This document shows positions 34,291 to 42,355 of a DNA stretch of 64,000 nucleotides, one piece after another. This stretch comes from GCA-003244245 sp050700115 (GTDB taxonomy: Bacteria; Actinomycetota; Actinomycetes; Mycobacteriales; Pseudonocardiaceae). Made by a program: the position numbers and the translations under genes. Where the stretch lies: positions 1 to 64,000 of the forward strand of contig JBOHGG010000023.1 in assembly GCA_050700115.1 (NCBI GenBank), written 5' to 3'. The notes under the pieces are model-generated. The model was not told the DNA's origin, made no database searches, and was given only the letters and a program-made list of their open reading frames with translations. Within the stretch, counting starts at the first letter, position 1; each line of letters begins with the position of its first letter.

Positions 34291-35490
34291 TCAATTTCGG
34301 ATGCCACACCAGGCGGCGAAGTTCCGGAGGCTGCCGGTGGATCGGGCATCCTGGATCGCTAGGGCGTGCACGGTCTCGCGGACTTGTGGGTGGTAGCGGG
34401 TGAGTTGGGGTGCGATCCACCGGGCTTGGTGCAGTGAGTCCAATGCGCGGCGCCGGTCTCCGTGCAGCAGCCAGGCCCGAGAGAGGTCGATCCAGTAGTG
34501 GCCAACACGGGATGGAGCGGTGGTCGGCGACAGGGTCACGTCGGCGGCCCGTGTTACGGCAGTGGTGCCGTCGGCGAGTTCGACCGGCACGGCAACGTCG
34601 TGGATGCTCACGTTGGGCAGGCCGAACTTAGTGCCGTAGAAGTTGGCCTCGTCCTGCCCGTTGATGGCGAGTGAACGTGCCGCAGTCAGGTGGTCGGCAG
34701 CCAGGTCGGGGTTCGTCGCACGGGCCGCGATGATCGCGGCCCGCAGGTGCAGCGCGCCCCGCACCGCGGGGACAGCTGGGGTTGCTTGCGCGAGATCCGC
34801 GATCGCCTCGGCTCGCTCGACACTGCGTAGTCCTGCTGGGTAGGCGCCATCGAACATCAGGATCAGGGCATGATTCCACTCCGCGACAGCGGCGCGTAGC
34901 GGATCATCACCGTGAGCGGCGGCCCTACGGGCGCGTTCGTCAGCGAGGTGCGACAGATCGAGGTGTCCCAGCCGGTACAGGGCGACGACCGCATACGAGT
35001 ACGCGGCGGCGAGTACGTCGTGGGCACCGGGACGCTGAGGGCTGGGAAGCTCGAGGACGGCCCGGTGCAGGTGACGCAGCACGTCGGGCAGCGCCTGCAC
35101 GACCTCTGCGTGCTTCGTGCGGCGATCGAACTCCTTGATCTCGGCCACCGCGGCACGTAGGTCGCCCACACTACGCAGCGAGGTATCCAACTCAGGGTCC
35201 TCGCCCTCGACCAATGCTTGCCGCAGAGCCGGAACCCCAGCCTGCTCCGATGTCGGGTCCGCGCCACGGGCGCCGTAGGGCTGTTCGGTGATATCGAGCA
35301 CGCTCACCCGCAGTGCTCGGGCGATGGCCGCGATGAACGACGGTGACGCCGGTCGTTCGCCGCGTTCAACCTTGCGCAGCAGCGAATACGACACAGTGGC
35401 CCGGGCTGCCAGCGACTGTTGGGTGGCACCGTGGATCTTGCGCAGCTCGGCGATCCGCAAGCCGACCCGGGGCGGGGGCTGTTCGATCAT
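34291..35490 (-). CDS. XRE-family regulator with helical repeat domain
   Basis: This 399-residue protein has an N-terminal helix-turn-helix (SYSLLRKVERGERPASPSFI region, residues about 10-65) and a long alpha-helical C-terminal part with repeated Ala-rich helices. It is paired with the downstream flavoprotein, an arrangement common in Pseudonocardiales-type genomes (from general knowledge). It probably controls its own operon. Confidence 0.8.
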   Translation of the reverse strand: MIEQPPPRVGLRIAELRKIHGATQQSLAARATVSYSLLRKVERGERPASPSFIAAIARALRVSVLDITEQPYGARGADPTSEQAGVPALRQALVEGEDPELDTSLRSVGDLRAAVAEIKEFDRRTKHAEVVQALPDVLRHLHRAVLELPSPQRPGAHDVLAAAYSYAVVALYRLGHLDLSHLADERARRAAAHGDDPLRAAVAEWNHALILMFDGAYPAGLRSVERAEAIADLAQATPAVPAVRGALHLRAAIIAARATNPDLAADHLTAARSLAINGQDEANFYGTKFGLPNVSIHDVAVPVELADGTTAVTRAADVTLSPTTAPSRVGHYWIDLSRAWLLHGDRRRALDSLHQARWIAPQLTRYHPQVRETVHALAIQDARSTGSLRNFAAWCGIRN

Positions 35491-35611
35491 GGACTGGGTT
35501 GGCTCCCTCCTGGTCGCTAGTCGGTAAGCGTGCCATCGGCCGGTGGATCAACCAAGACGAACCCGCGATGTGGCGACGGTGTGGCAGCTCAGACGCCGAA
35601 ATGCATCGACC

Positions 35612-36187
35612 ATGACTTCCCACACGCGAACCACGGATGCGGGAGCTGACATGAATGGCACGCCATCGAACGGGCGGCCCGGCATGAATCCTGATCTGCA
35701 CCAGATTGAACACGGCCTGCTGCGTCAGCTGTTACGCCGGTTCCTGGTGGCTGAGCTGGGGTGCTCACACGGCGGTGGGATCAGACAGGTGGGCTGCGGA
35801 GCCAGTGCGGCGCTGGATTCGCTCCTTGCCGCTCACCCGGTGGATCGTCGGGGCCGGTGCCGGTTGTGTCGAGGTCGCGGATGGTCGGGGCGCCGCAGCC
35901 GGGTGTGCATGGTCTTTCGGAAGGCGCACTACTGGTTGCGGCAGCCCCCTGGCCAACTCCTGGCCAGCGAGTGGTGGATCGACCTCCTGCCGCCGCCATC
36001 TGCGGCTGATCCGCAGTTAACTCAAGTGCTGTCCGGGATCGCCGCCGATTCCTCCGGTGATCCGTCACAACCCCGGCCGTCCCGCTCCCTCCCCAAAGAT
36101 TCCCGGCGGCGGGATGGCCAGACCCAGATCACGGCGGGGCCGGGGGCGAACCCCCGACTGTCCCTGGCCCCGCCGTGGCCCATCTGA
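35612..36187 (+). CDS. Conserved hypothetical protein with Cys motif
   Basis: About 191 residues. MNPDLHQIEHGLLRQLLRRF and HPVDRRGRCRLCR are the recognisable segments; the last 40 residues are low complexity. A CxxC-type metal site is possible. ATG 35612 is one option, with in-frame ATGs at 35651 and 35684. It diverges from the XRE gene. The function is unknown. Confidence 0.5.
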   Translation: MTSHTRTTDAGADMNGTPSNGRPGMNPDLHQIEHGLLRQLLRRFLVAELGCSHGGGIRQVGCGASAALDSLLAAHPVDRRGRCRLCRGRGWSGRRSRVCMVFRKAHYWLRQPPGQLLASEWWIDLLPPPSAADPQLTQVLSGIAADSSGDPSQPRPSRSLPKDSRRRDGQTQITAGPGANPRLSLAPPWPI

Positions 36188-36402
36188 GGATCCGCTGTCG
36201 GACTGCCAGGTGCAGACGCTGTGCGGATGCCGGTTTGCCGTCGGGGCTCGGGACCTGATGCGGGGATTGGGCGTCCCGGCTACGCAAGCGGGGCGAGGTC
36301 TTCAGCCGGAGTCGGGGTAACCGGCTGTGTGTGCGCTTCGAGGGTGAGGCCGCGCCGACCAGTCTGCGGCCTCATTTCGTGTGGGTGATCGAGGGGACGG
36401 CG

Positions 36403-36696
36403 ATGAGGGCTGAGAGTCCGGATCTGGTGGCCGCAAAGCAGCTGCTGGACGCCGCCAAGCGCGGCGGGTTTCGCTTCCAGCGGGTGGCACCGGGCCCGGA
36501 CGGGCCGCTGTGGGGAGTGCGGGAGACCCTCCAATGGCGGGACGCCATATACCTCGCCGGGTTTAGCCAAGCGTGCACCGCCACCAGGTCCCGCAAATCG
36601 TCTCTGATCATCCCCGGTGGACCGCTGGTGATCCAGCGCCTGGACGGGGATGCGGTGAGCGTGCTGCACACAGTGGTATGCGACTGGGGCCCCTAA
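36403..36696 (+). CDS. 98-residue hypothetical protein
   Basis: It starts at ATG 36403 after a GAGGGGACGG site. The sequence is soluble with no known motif: AAKQLLDAAKRGGFRFQRV near the start and a terminal VVCDWGP. The 215 nt before it (36188-36402) hold nothing I can support, although a short frame through CQVQTLCGCRF is open there. Confidence 0.5.
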   Translation: MRAESPDLVAAKQLLDAAKRGGFRFQRVAPGPDGPLWGVRETLQWRDAIYLAGFSQACTATRSRKSSLIIPGGPLVIQRLDGDAVSVLHTVVCDWGP

Positions 36697-36783
36697 TCTC
36701 GGCAGGACGCCGGTCTGGCTTGGCGCTCCCCGACGCGTTAGCTCCCGGCGGCCGGTGCCACCTTTCCCGGGTCTTACCCGGGC

Positions 36784-37404
36784 TTACAGGATCTCCGGCA
36801 GCGGAGACTGGTAGGAGGCGGCGGCCAGACACCGGATCCCGCGGTCGGCCGCCCTCCGTTGGGCGACCTCCCACACCTGGCCCACCATCGTGTTCAGCTG
36901 CCACTGTGTGCGCGGACTGAGCGGCTGCCCGTTCTCGTCGACCGCGGACGTATCCGTGGACAGCGCGATTCCCAGCGGCGTCGGCCAGCCTCGCAGTGCG
37001 TGCCCGATCGTCCGCAACGCAGCTACCGTCGAGTGCGCACCCTGGTCTCCTCCGGCTAATGCCACGCAACCGATCGACCTACCATCGAGGTACGGTTCAG
37101 AATCGTCGGCGAGCTCGTTCACGTAGTCCAGCGCGTTTTTCAGCAGCCCTGATGGCGTGCCGTGGTAGGTCGGCGACACCAGCACCACACCGTCGGCCTT
37201 CCGCAACGCATCGAGGTATCGACGCGCAGCTGCATGGCGCGCTACCACACCCGGCCGATAAAACGGAAACTCGAGGTCCAGCCCGCGAAACAGGCTCGAC
37301 GTCGCCCCAAGGTCGGCGCATCGCTGGGCGCACCAGGCCGCGATGCGGTTCGCCCGCGACGTTGGATTGAGTGACCCGGCCAGCACCACCACGTGCGGCA
37401 TCAT
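36784..37404 (-). CDS. NAD(P)H-dependent FMN reductase-family flavoprotein
   Basis: About 206 residues of flavodoxin-like fold. LAGSLNPTSRANRIAAW binds the FMN phosphate and SPTYHGTPSGLLKNALDYV is the second signature. It reduces FMN or acts as a quinone-type reductase. ATG 37404 has AAAGGG upstream and lies 10 nt after the methyltransferase, so it ends the operon started by the nucleotide-sugar dehydrogenase. It could supply reduced flavin to the flavin enzymes of the regulon, including the halogenase (inference). Confidence 0.82.
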   Translation of the reverse strand: MMPHVVVLAGSLNPTSRANRIAAWCAQRCADLGATSSLFRGLDLEFPFYRPGVVARHAAARRYLDALRKADGVVLVSPTYHGTPSGLLKNALDYVNELADDSEPYLDGRSIGCVALAGGDQGAHSTVAALRTIGHALRGWPTPLGIALSTDTSAVDENGQPLSPRTQWQLNTMVGQVWEVAQRRAADRGIRCLAAASYQSPLPEIL

Positions 37405-37414
37405 CGCCGCCCTT

Positions 37415-38299
37415 TCAAACAACCCGTGACGAGGCGCCGGATGACGACCCGGTGGGGCGTCTGCCCTGCACCGAGTAGATCACGCACGACGAGGCTCTGA
37501 AGCCCGGATCGACGAGGAGTCTTCGTACATCTGCGAGCTGCTGGTCGGTCAGGCCCGCGTCGATGAGCTGGTCCCGTAGGTGGAAGGTGTGGTGGATCAG
37601 CAGGCGCACGCCGGCCGAGCCGGCCTGCCACAGCTCGAGACGAGGTACCGGGTCGATGTCGACCAGCCCGGCGTCGTGCATCGCCTGGGCGACATGCTGT
37701 CCCCACGCCCCGTCGGTGCCCGCCGTGTCGAACAGCCTGGCCTTGGCCGCCAAGAACGTCTCGTACAGCCGTCGAGCCCGTGGATCCGGCATGAGCAGGG
37801 CAGGCCCGTAGGTGATGTCGAACTCGTCGATCTGCAACCACCCGCCCGGCCGCAGCGCGCGGACCAGCCGGTCCAGCACCGCGCGCCGCTCTGGAAGGCC
37901 TCGCAGGACCAGCCGCGCGCAGACCAGGTCGAACGCGGCCTCGGGCAGCGGATCGCGGACGATGTCGTGCTGGGCCACCGCCAACCCGGCCATGGCGGGA
38001 ATGTGGCTGGGCTTGATGTCGGTGGCGAGGACCCTGCCCGACGGCGCGATCCGCTGCGCGAGCCAGGTGGCCACGCTGCCCCCACCCGCGCCGACCTCGA
38101 GACAGTGCCATCCGTCGGCCACACCTGTCTGGGCTAGCCGCGTGGTGGTCATCGGGTCGAGCATCTCGGCGAGGCAACGATGGTGGTCTCGGGAGTGGAC
38201 GCTGTCGTTGTCGAACACGTACCCGGATCCGTCCGGCCTGCTGGCTGGGCCGTCTACCGCAGTGGCAGTGCCCTGTGGGCCGTTGGAGTTCAGAGCCAT
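37415..38299 (-). CDS. Class I SAM-dependent methyltransferase
   Basis: 294 residues with the SAM motif CLEVGAGGGSVATWL near residue 67, LATDIKPSHI, and FDLVCARLVLRGLPERRAVL as the post-motif region. It resembles ubiquinone/menaquinone-type C/O-methyltransferases. ATG 38299 overlaps the end of the nucleotide-sugar dehydrogenase by 10 nt. The substrate is unknown; it could modify the sugar or the thiopeptide. Confidence 0.8.
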   Translation of the reverse strand: MALNSNGPQGTATAVDGPASRPDGSGYVFDNDSVHSRDHHRCLAEMLDPMTTTRLAQTGVADGWHCLEVGAGGGSVATWLAQRIAPSGRVLATDIKPSHIPAMAGLAVAQHDIVRDPLPEAAFDLVCARLVLRGLPERRAVLDRLVRALRPGGWLQIDEFDITYGPALLMPDPRARRLYETFLAAKARLFDTAGTDGAWGQHVAQAMHDAGLVDIDPVPRLELWQAGSAGVRLLIHHTFHLRDQLIDAGLTDQQLADVRRLLVDPGFRASSCVIYSVQGRRPTGSSSGASSRVV

Positions 38300-39582
38300 T
38301 CGACGTTGCCTTCCGGGTTCAGCACATGGCGGGTATCGAGGACGATCGGAAACGGTGCCGGGTCGATCCGGTCGAGCATCTCCGAGTGGGCGGTGACGAG
38401 GACCGCGCAGTCGTAGCAGGCGGGCTCGCAGGGTTGGCTCTGGAGCCTGCGGCCGGCCACGGTGAGCGCGGGGACGACTGGATCGTGGTAGGCAACGGTG
38501 ACCCCGAGCTGCAGCAGCAGCTCGATGATGCGCAGGGCGGGAGCGTTCCGCGTGTCGTTGACGTTCTCCTTGTAGGCGACTCCGAGCACGAGCACCTTTG
38601 ATGCCTCGATTCGGTGGCCTTTTCGCGCGAGAGTCTCGGTCAGCCGTGCGACAACGGTGTGTGGCCGCTGGTCTATCTGACGGTAAGCGGTGGCGAGGAT
38701 CGGCATCGGGATTCCGCTTCGCCGCGCATCGGCGAGGAGGAACGCTGGGGTGACCGGAATGCAGTCGCCACCGATGCCGGGACCGGGTCGGTGCGCGAGG
38801 AAAGCGAACGGCTTGGTACTCGCGGCGTCGACGACCTCGCGTTCCGACACGCCGAGGTCTCGGCACACATCGGAGATCTCGTTGGCCAAGACGATGTTGA
38901 CCATCCGAAACGTGTTCTCGACAATTTTGGTGACCTCGGCCGTACGCGTATCCGAGACGGTCACGGTCTTCGCGCACAGGGCCCCTAGTACCGCGCTGGC
39001 ACGCCGCGTACACGCCTGGGTGACTCCTCCCACGACGCGGGGAGTGGTGACGACAGACCAGCCCGCCGTGTTGGCGGGATCGATACGTTCGGGAGCGAAC
39101 GCGACGAACAGGTCGGTGCCCAGGACGAGCCCGGACTTCGCGGCGAGGCGGGTGGCGAGGACGTCGGTCGTGCCTGGCGGCACGGTGGACTGCAGCATCA
39201 CGAGCACTCCACGGTTGGCATACGGCGCTATGGCGTCGAAGGCGTTACGGACCGAAGAAAGATCTGCGTCCCCGTCGGCTCCCAACGGCGTCGGTACGCA
39301 CACAATGACGACGTCGGCGTCGGCCACCGCACCGAAATCGGTCCCGACCCCGAAGGAACCGTCCATCAGGGTCTGTATCTCCTGATCGGAGAGGTACGAC
39401 AAATAGGAACGGCCGCTGCGGAGTTCCTCGACCCTGGCGGCGTCGATGTCGATGCCGCGGGCCGGGAAACCACGATCGACGTAGCCCTGCGCGACTGGGA
39501 GCCCCGTGTTACCGAGTCCGATTATGGCGACGACTGACCTGCGCTCATTGACAGAATTAAGAAATTCACATTCGTTCGGCAA
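38290..39582 (-). CDS. UDP-sugar (nucleotide-sugar) 6-dehydrogenase family protein
   Basis: This 430-residue protein has an N-terminal Rossmann domain (IIGLGNTGLPVAQGYVDRG), a central helical domain, the catalytic Cys in GPGIGGDCIPVTP near residue 268 and a C-terminal UDP-binding domain. It is closer to the UDP-N-acetylhexosamine dehydrogenase branch (WecC-like) than to UDP-glucose dehydrogenase. It oxidises C6 of a nucleotide sugar to the uronate. The start TTG 39582 is preceded by GACGGGA and no in-frame ATG or GTG precedes the Rossmann motif. Its promoter (39732-39823) comes with a decayed copy of the thiopeptide leader in the transcript. Confidence 0.85.
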   Translation of the reverse strand: MPNECEFLNSVNERRSVVAIIGLGNTGLPVAQGYVDRGFPARGIDIDAARVEELRSGRSYLSYLSDQEIQTLMDGSFGVGTDFGAVADADVVIVCVPTPLGADGDADLSSVRNAFDAIAPYANRGVLVMLQSTVPPGTTDVLATRLAAKSGLVLGTDLFVAFAPERIDPANTAGWSVVTTPRVVGGVTQACTRRASAVLGALCAKTVTVSDTRTAEVTKIVENTFRMVNIVLANEISDVCRDLGVSEREVVDAASTKPFAFLAHRPGPGIGGDCIPVTPAFLLADARRSGIPMPILATAYRQIDQRPHTVVARLTETLARKGHRIEASKVLVLGVAYKENVNDTRNAPALRIIELLLQLGVTVAYHDPVVPALTVAGRRLQSQPCEPACYDCAVLVTAHSEMLDRIDPAPFPIVLDTRHVLNPEGNVEWL

Positions 39583-39593
39583 TTTCTATCCCG

Positions 39594-39658
39594 TCCGGTC
39601 ACGGCTATGTCGAGACGTTCGACTTCCAGGTTTCCAGGTCAAGCCGCAGCTTGTCCAC
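39594..39658 (-). pseudogene. Decayed second copy of the thiopeptide precursor leader
   Basis: On the minus strand from GTG 39658 the nucleotide sequence matches the start of the precursor gene at 41908, including the GAGGTAGATC ribosome-site region and MDKLRLDL. A one-base deletion after codon 10 shifts the frame to an early TAG (39605-39607); with it repaired the frame reads EVERLDIAVTG against EVECLDISVAG. The core region is absent. The promoter upstream (39732-39823) is likewise a copy of the precursor's promoter. Confidence 0.75.
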
Positions 39659-39731
39659 GATCTACCTCTGTTAGCTCGCTGGCTGTTTCTCTACAGCGAC
39701 CAATTGGAGTTTCAGCTGTCAGCGACCAATT

Positions 39732-39823
39732 TGACGCTATCGGTATAATTTTCAACGGGCATCACCCTGGCCGCACCGGTTTTGACTATTTCGCAACCGG
39801 CCCGAGCTGGTACTTTCGGTACT
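39732..39823 (-). promoter_or_regulatory. GTAC-palindrome promoter element driving the nucleotide-sugar dehydrogenase operon
   Basis: Minus strand: palindrome AGTACCGAAAGTACC (39823-39809), GGTGCGGCCAGGGTGATG, then GATAGCGTC with -10 TAGCGT about 82 nt from the palindrome start. Similarity to the precursor promoter continues past the -10 into AATTGGTCGCTGACAG. It is divergent from the element at 39870-39960. Confidence 0.75.
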
Positions 39824-39869
39824 GCCCCTATTCGTGATTGCGCTACGCCGCCAGGAGCGTTGACGTACG

Positions 39870-39960
39870 GGTACGGAAAGTACTGGCTCGGTCCAGTGCG
39901 AAATAGTCAAACTCGGTACGGCTGCGGTGATTTCGCGCCGAAAAAATGCTGATAGCGTCC
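39870..39960 (+). promoter_or_regulatory. GTAC-palindrome promoter element driving the FAD monooxygenase
   Basis: Palindrome GGTACGGAAAGTACT (39870-39884), GCGAAATAGTCAAACTCGGT, GGTGATT and GATAGCGTCC starting 81 nt from the palindrome start. The gene start ATG 40048 follows after about 85 nt of leader. Confidence 0.75.
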
Positions 39961-40047
39961 GACCGGGACGCCTGCGGGGGTCTTGCCGCCGTGGATTTCG
40001 AGGTCGAGTTGGTCGCCCGTCCGGCTACGACGGCCAGAGGAGGCATC

Positions 40048-41427
40048 ATGAAATCGGCCGGTGATCACGCCGTAGTACTCGGGGCGAGTATGGCCGGCCT
40101 GTTGACCGCCCGGGTCCTGACCGATGCCTACGAACAGGTGACGGTGGTCGATCGGGACATCCTGCCGCACGACATGGCCCACCGCCGGGGGGTGCCGCAA
40201 GACCATCACGTGCATGCGCTGCATGCCCGCGGCCGGGAGTTGCTCGACGAGTTGTTCTCCGGTTTCACCGAGCAGGTAGTGCAGGCCGGCGCCGCTACCG
40301 GGGACAGTCTGGGCAGCATCCGATGGCAGCTGTCGGGTCACCAGCTGCGCCAGGTCGACATCGGCCTGCCCATGCTGGGCGCCAGCCGCCCCTTCCTGGA
40401 AGGCCACGTCCGGCGGCGGGTGAAGGCACTGCCGGACGTGCGTTTCGTCGAGGGCTGCGACGTGGTCGGCCTAGTCGCCGACAGTGACCAACGCCGGGTT
40501 ATCGGGGTGCGGGTCGCGCACCGCGACGAGGGCGCCACGGTGCAGACGGTGTTCGCCGATCTGGTCGTCGATGCCACCGGCCGGGGCTCCCGCACGCCAC
40601 TGTGGTTGGAGCAGTTCGGCTACTCGCGGCCCCAGGCGGACCGGGTCGAGATCGGGCTCGGCTATGCCAGCCGCCGCTACCGGTTGCGCCCCGGTGCCCT
40701 GGGCGATGACGTGAACGTCCTCACCGCGCCAACTCCCGGTAACCCCCGGGGCGGGGGCGTGTCTCCCGAGGAGAACGGTCAGCATATTGTCACGGTGGGA
40801 GGAATCCTCGGCGATCACCCGCCCGTCGACCCGGCTGGATTTGACGCATTCGTGGCCAGCATGTGGTCCCCCGATGTCGCGATGGCACTGGTAGATGCCA
40901 CCCCGCTGGGCGACCCGGTGCCCTTCCGGTTTCCAGCCAGCGTGCGGCACCGTTATGAGCGGTTGCGCCGTTTCCCGGCCGGCCTACTGGTGATCGGTGA
41001 CGCGGTGTGCTCGTTCAACCCCATCTACGGGCAGGGCATGACCGTGGCCGCGATGGAGGGGGCGGCGCTGCGAGACATGCTGCGCAACGGGTCCCCGCCC
41101 GGGCCGCATGAGTACTTTCGGCGGATCGCGAAGGTCATTGACGCTCCCTGGGAAATCAACGTCGGCGCCGACCTCACCTTTCCCAATGTGCCAGGCCGGC
41201 GCACCGTCAAGGTCCGGATGGTTAACGCTTACCTGTCCGCGCTGTACGCCGCGGCCAGTACCGACAGCTCGCTCGCCGGTGCCATAGTCCGAGTGATGGG
41301 CATGGTGGACCAGCCTGAAGGACTGCTGCGGCCCGACCGCTTGCTGCGAGTCCTGTGGGCGCACCTGCGAGGTATACCGGCACCGGCCGGCGGGCCGGCC
41401 GCTCGTCTTTGTGCACGATCGCCATGA
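40048..41427 (+). CDS. FAD-dependent monooxygenase/epoxidase-like enzyme
   Basis: About 459 residues. FAD-binding motif VLGASMAGLLTARVL, then HRRGVPQDHHVHALHARG, a segment shared with squalene-epoxidase-like flavoenzymes of polyether pathways, and the GD motif LLVIGDAVCSFNPIYGQGMTVA. It probably hydroxylates or epoxidises a substrate using NAD(P)H or reduced flavin. ATG 40048 has AGAGGAGG upstream. It belongs by promoter to the thiopeptide/cluster regulon. The target may be the thiopeptide or the product of the 9-29 kb cluster. Confidence 0.82.
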   Translation: MKSAGDHAVVLGASMAGLLTARVLTDAYEQVTVVDRDILPHDMAHRRGVPQDHHVHALHARGRELLDELFSGFTEQVVQAGAATGDSLGSIRWQLSGHQLRQVDIGLPMLGASRPFLEGHVRRRVKALPDVRFVEGCDVVGLVADSDQRRVIGVRVAHRDEGATVQTVFADLVVDATGRGSRTPLWLEQFGYSRPQADRVEIGLGYASRRYRLRPGALGDDVNVLTAPTPGNPRGGGVSPEENGQHIVTVGGILGDHPPVDPAGFDAFVASMWSPDVAMALVDATPLGDPVPFRFPASVRHRYERLRRFPAGLLVIGDAVCSFNPIYGQGMTVAAMEGAALRDMLRNGSPPGPHEYFRRIAKVIDAPWEINVGADLTFPNVPGRRTVKVRMVNAYLSALYAAASTDSSLAGAIVRVMGMVDQPEGLLRPDRLLRVLWAHLRGIPAPAGGPAARLCARSP

Positions 41428-41429
41428 CT

Positions 41430-41519
41430 GACGCTATCCGCATCCTTTTCGGCGAGCCCCACCCTGACCGCACCGGCGTCGACCACCTCGCAATGGACCG
41501 GCCCGGTACCTTCAGTACC
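41430..41519 (-). promoter_or_regulatory. GTAC-palindrome promoter element aimed antisense into the FAD monooxygenase
   Basis: Minus strand: palindrome GGTACTGAAGGTACC (41519-41505), GGTGCGGTCAGGGTGGGG and GATAGCGTC at 81 nt. It is fully conserved but points leftward into the 3' end of the rightward gene 40048-41427, with no leftward gene to drive. It is probably a leftover half of a divergent cassette, or it makes antisense RNA. Confidence 0.7.
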
Positions 41520-41559
41520 TGCGTAACGCACCAGTAATCCGGCCGCGGGTGCGTGCTGC

Positions 41560-41623
41560 GTCGTGAACTCGACGCCACCGGCGTTTCCAGCGAGCGGGAT
41601 GTCGGTGGCGTCGAGTTCACGAC
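41560..41623. terminator. Long hairpin with 21-bp perfect arms
   Basis: Arms 41560-41580 and 41603-41623 are perfectly complementary, with core GAACTCGACGCCACC. It sits between the two divergent promoter elements at 41430-41519 and 41715-41804, exactly as the hairpin 47614-47680 does in the next cassette. Confidence 0.65.
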
Positions 41624-41714
41624 ACACACAAACGCTGCTGGTGAGCGGCCTGTTCGACGTGCCGGCTCCAACGGTTGAGCCTGTGCCGGTTCGGCTCGCG
41701 TCCTGACACCAACC

Positions 41715-41804
41715 AGTACTGAAAGTACCAGAATGGTCCATTGTGAAGTAGTCAGAACTGGTGCGGTCAGGGTGATACTCGCCGGGAAAGATGCTGATAG
41801 CGTT
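41715..41804 (+). promoter_or_regulatory. GTAC-palindrome promoter element driving the thiopeptide precursor
   Basis: Palindrome AGTACTGAAAGTACC (41715-41729), TTGTGAAGTAGTCAGAACTG, GGTCAGGGTGATAC and GATAGCGTT starting 81 nt from the palindrome start (-10 TAGCGT). The leader to GTG 41908 is about 100 nt and ends in GAGGAGG. Confidence 0.75.
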
Positions 41805-41907
41805 CAATTGGTCGCTGACAGTTGAATGCTGTGCGATCGAAAGCCGTCGACCTGCACAGCACTGGAGCGTACCGATGACAGTGAGCGAGCCAACGAGGAG
41901 GTAGATC

Positions 41908-42132
41908 GTGGACAAGCTGCGGCTTGACTTGGGCACCCTGGAAGTCGAATGTCTCGATATTTCCGTGGCCGGCCTGAACGGCGGCCTGGAGGCATTCGGG
42001 ATGGGCCACGCGTCAACCGAGCTGGGCCAGTCCTGCGAGGGGGCCTGCGGAGCCGACACGTGCGCGTGCTCCGATGACAACGGTACCGGCGCGAGCTGTA
42101 ACGAGTCTGAGTGCGACTGCGACGAAGGGTAA
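41908..42132 (+). CDS. Thiopeptide-type precursor peptide with long acidic core
   Basis: 74 residues, GTG start with GAGGAGG 8 nt upstream. The 41-residue leader has LDLGTLEVECLDIS and ends GMGHASTELGQ, followed by Ser-Cys, which matches the leader-core junction of thiopeptides (GHGMTEVGA-SC type). The predicted core runs from Ser42 to Gly74: 33 residues with seven Cys (43, 47, 52, 54, 64, 69, 71), six Ser/Thr and nine Asp/Glu. Known thiopeptide cores are 12-18 residues and nearly free of acidic residues, so this one is unusual; part may be a follower peptide. Azole formation is expected at Cys, dehydration at Ser/Thr, and ring closure from Ser42 to a downstream Ser/Thr. Confidence 0.82.
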   Translation: MDKLRLDLGTLEVECLDISVAGLNGGLEAFGMGHASTELGQSCEGACGADTCACSDDNGTGASCNESECDCDEG

Positions 42133-42150
42133 GGTCGCACCGCTCAGTAG

Positions 42151-42229
42151 CCTTCGCGGGAAGCTGAGCTGCCCGCGAAGGTAGAACCGGATGGGGAGCA
42201 GCGTTGCAGCTTGAGCGCCACGCTGCTCC
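42151..42229. terminator. Two hairpins between precursor and E1 gene (read-through attenuator)
   Basis: 42151-42181 pairs CCTTCGCGGG with CCCGCGAAGG; a second stem pairs GGAGCAGCG (from 42193) with its complement near 42220-42229. They lie just after the precursor stop and before the enzyme operon. Partial terminators at this point are common in RiPP operons and keep precursor mRNA in excess. Confidence 0.6.
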
Positions 42230-42355
42230 TCCTCCGCTGTGCGGTTCCAGGAGCTCGGCACAGCATTTTGTGACCACTGCGCGGCTTCCAGCGGAGCGTG
42301 CGGATTGGGCGATAGTGGGTGGGGGAGCAGTCAGATTGACGACGATAGGGGAGTC

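Noticed and set aside
36057..36320. Plus-strand frame with CQVQTLCGCRF near its end
   Set aside because: It overlaps 35612-36187 in another frame, has no clear ribosome site and only weak protein-like composition; it could be a small gene but support is insufficient.
37415..39013. Long frame giving a 532-residue methyltransferase
   Set aside because: The N-terminal 240 residues are antisense-type shadow of the nucleotide-sugar dehydrogenase frame; the methyltransferase begins at ATG 38299.
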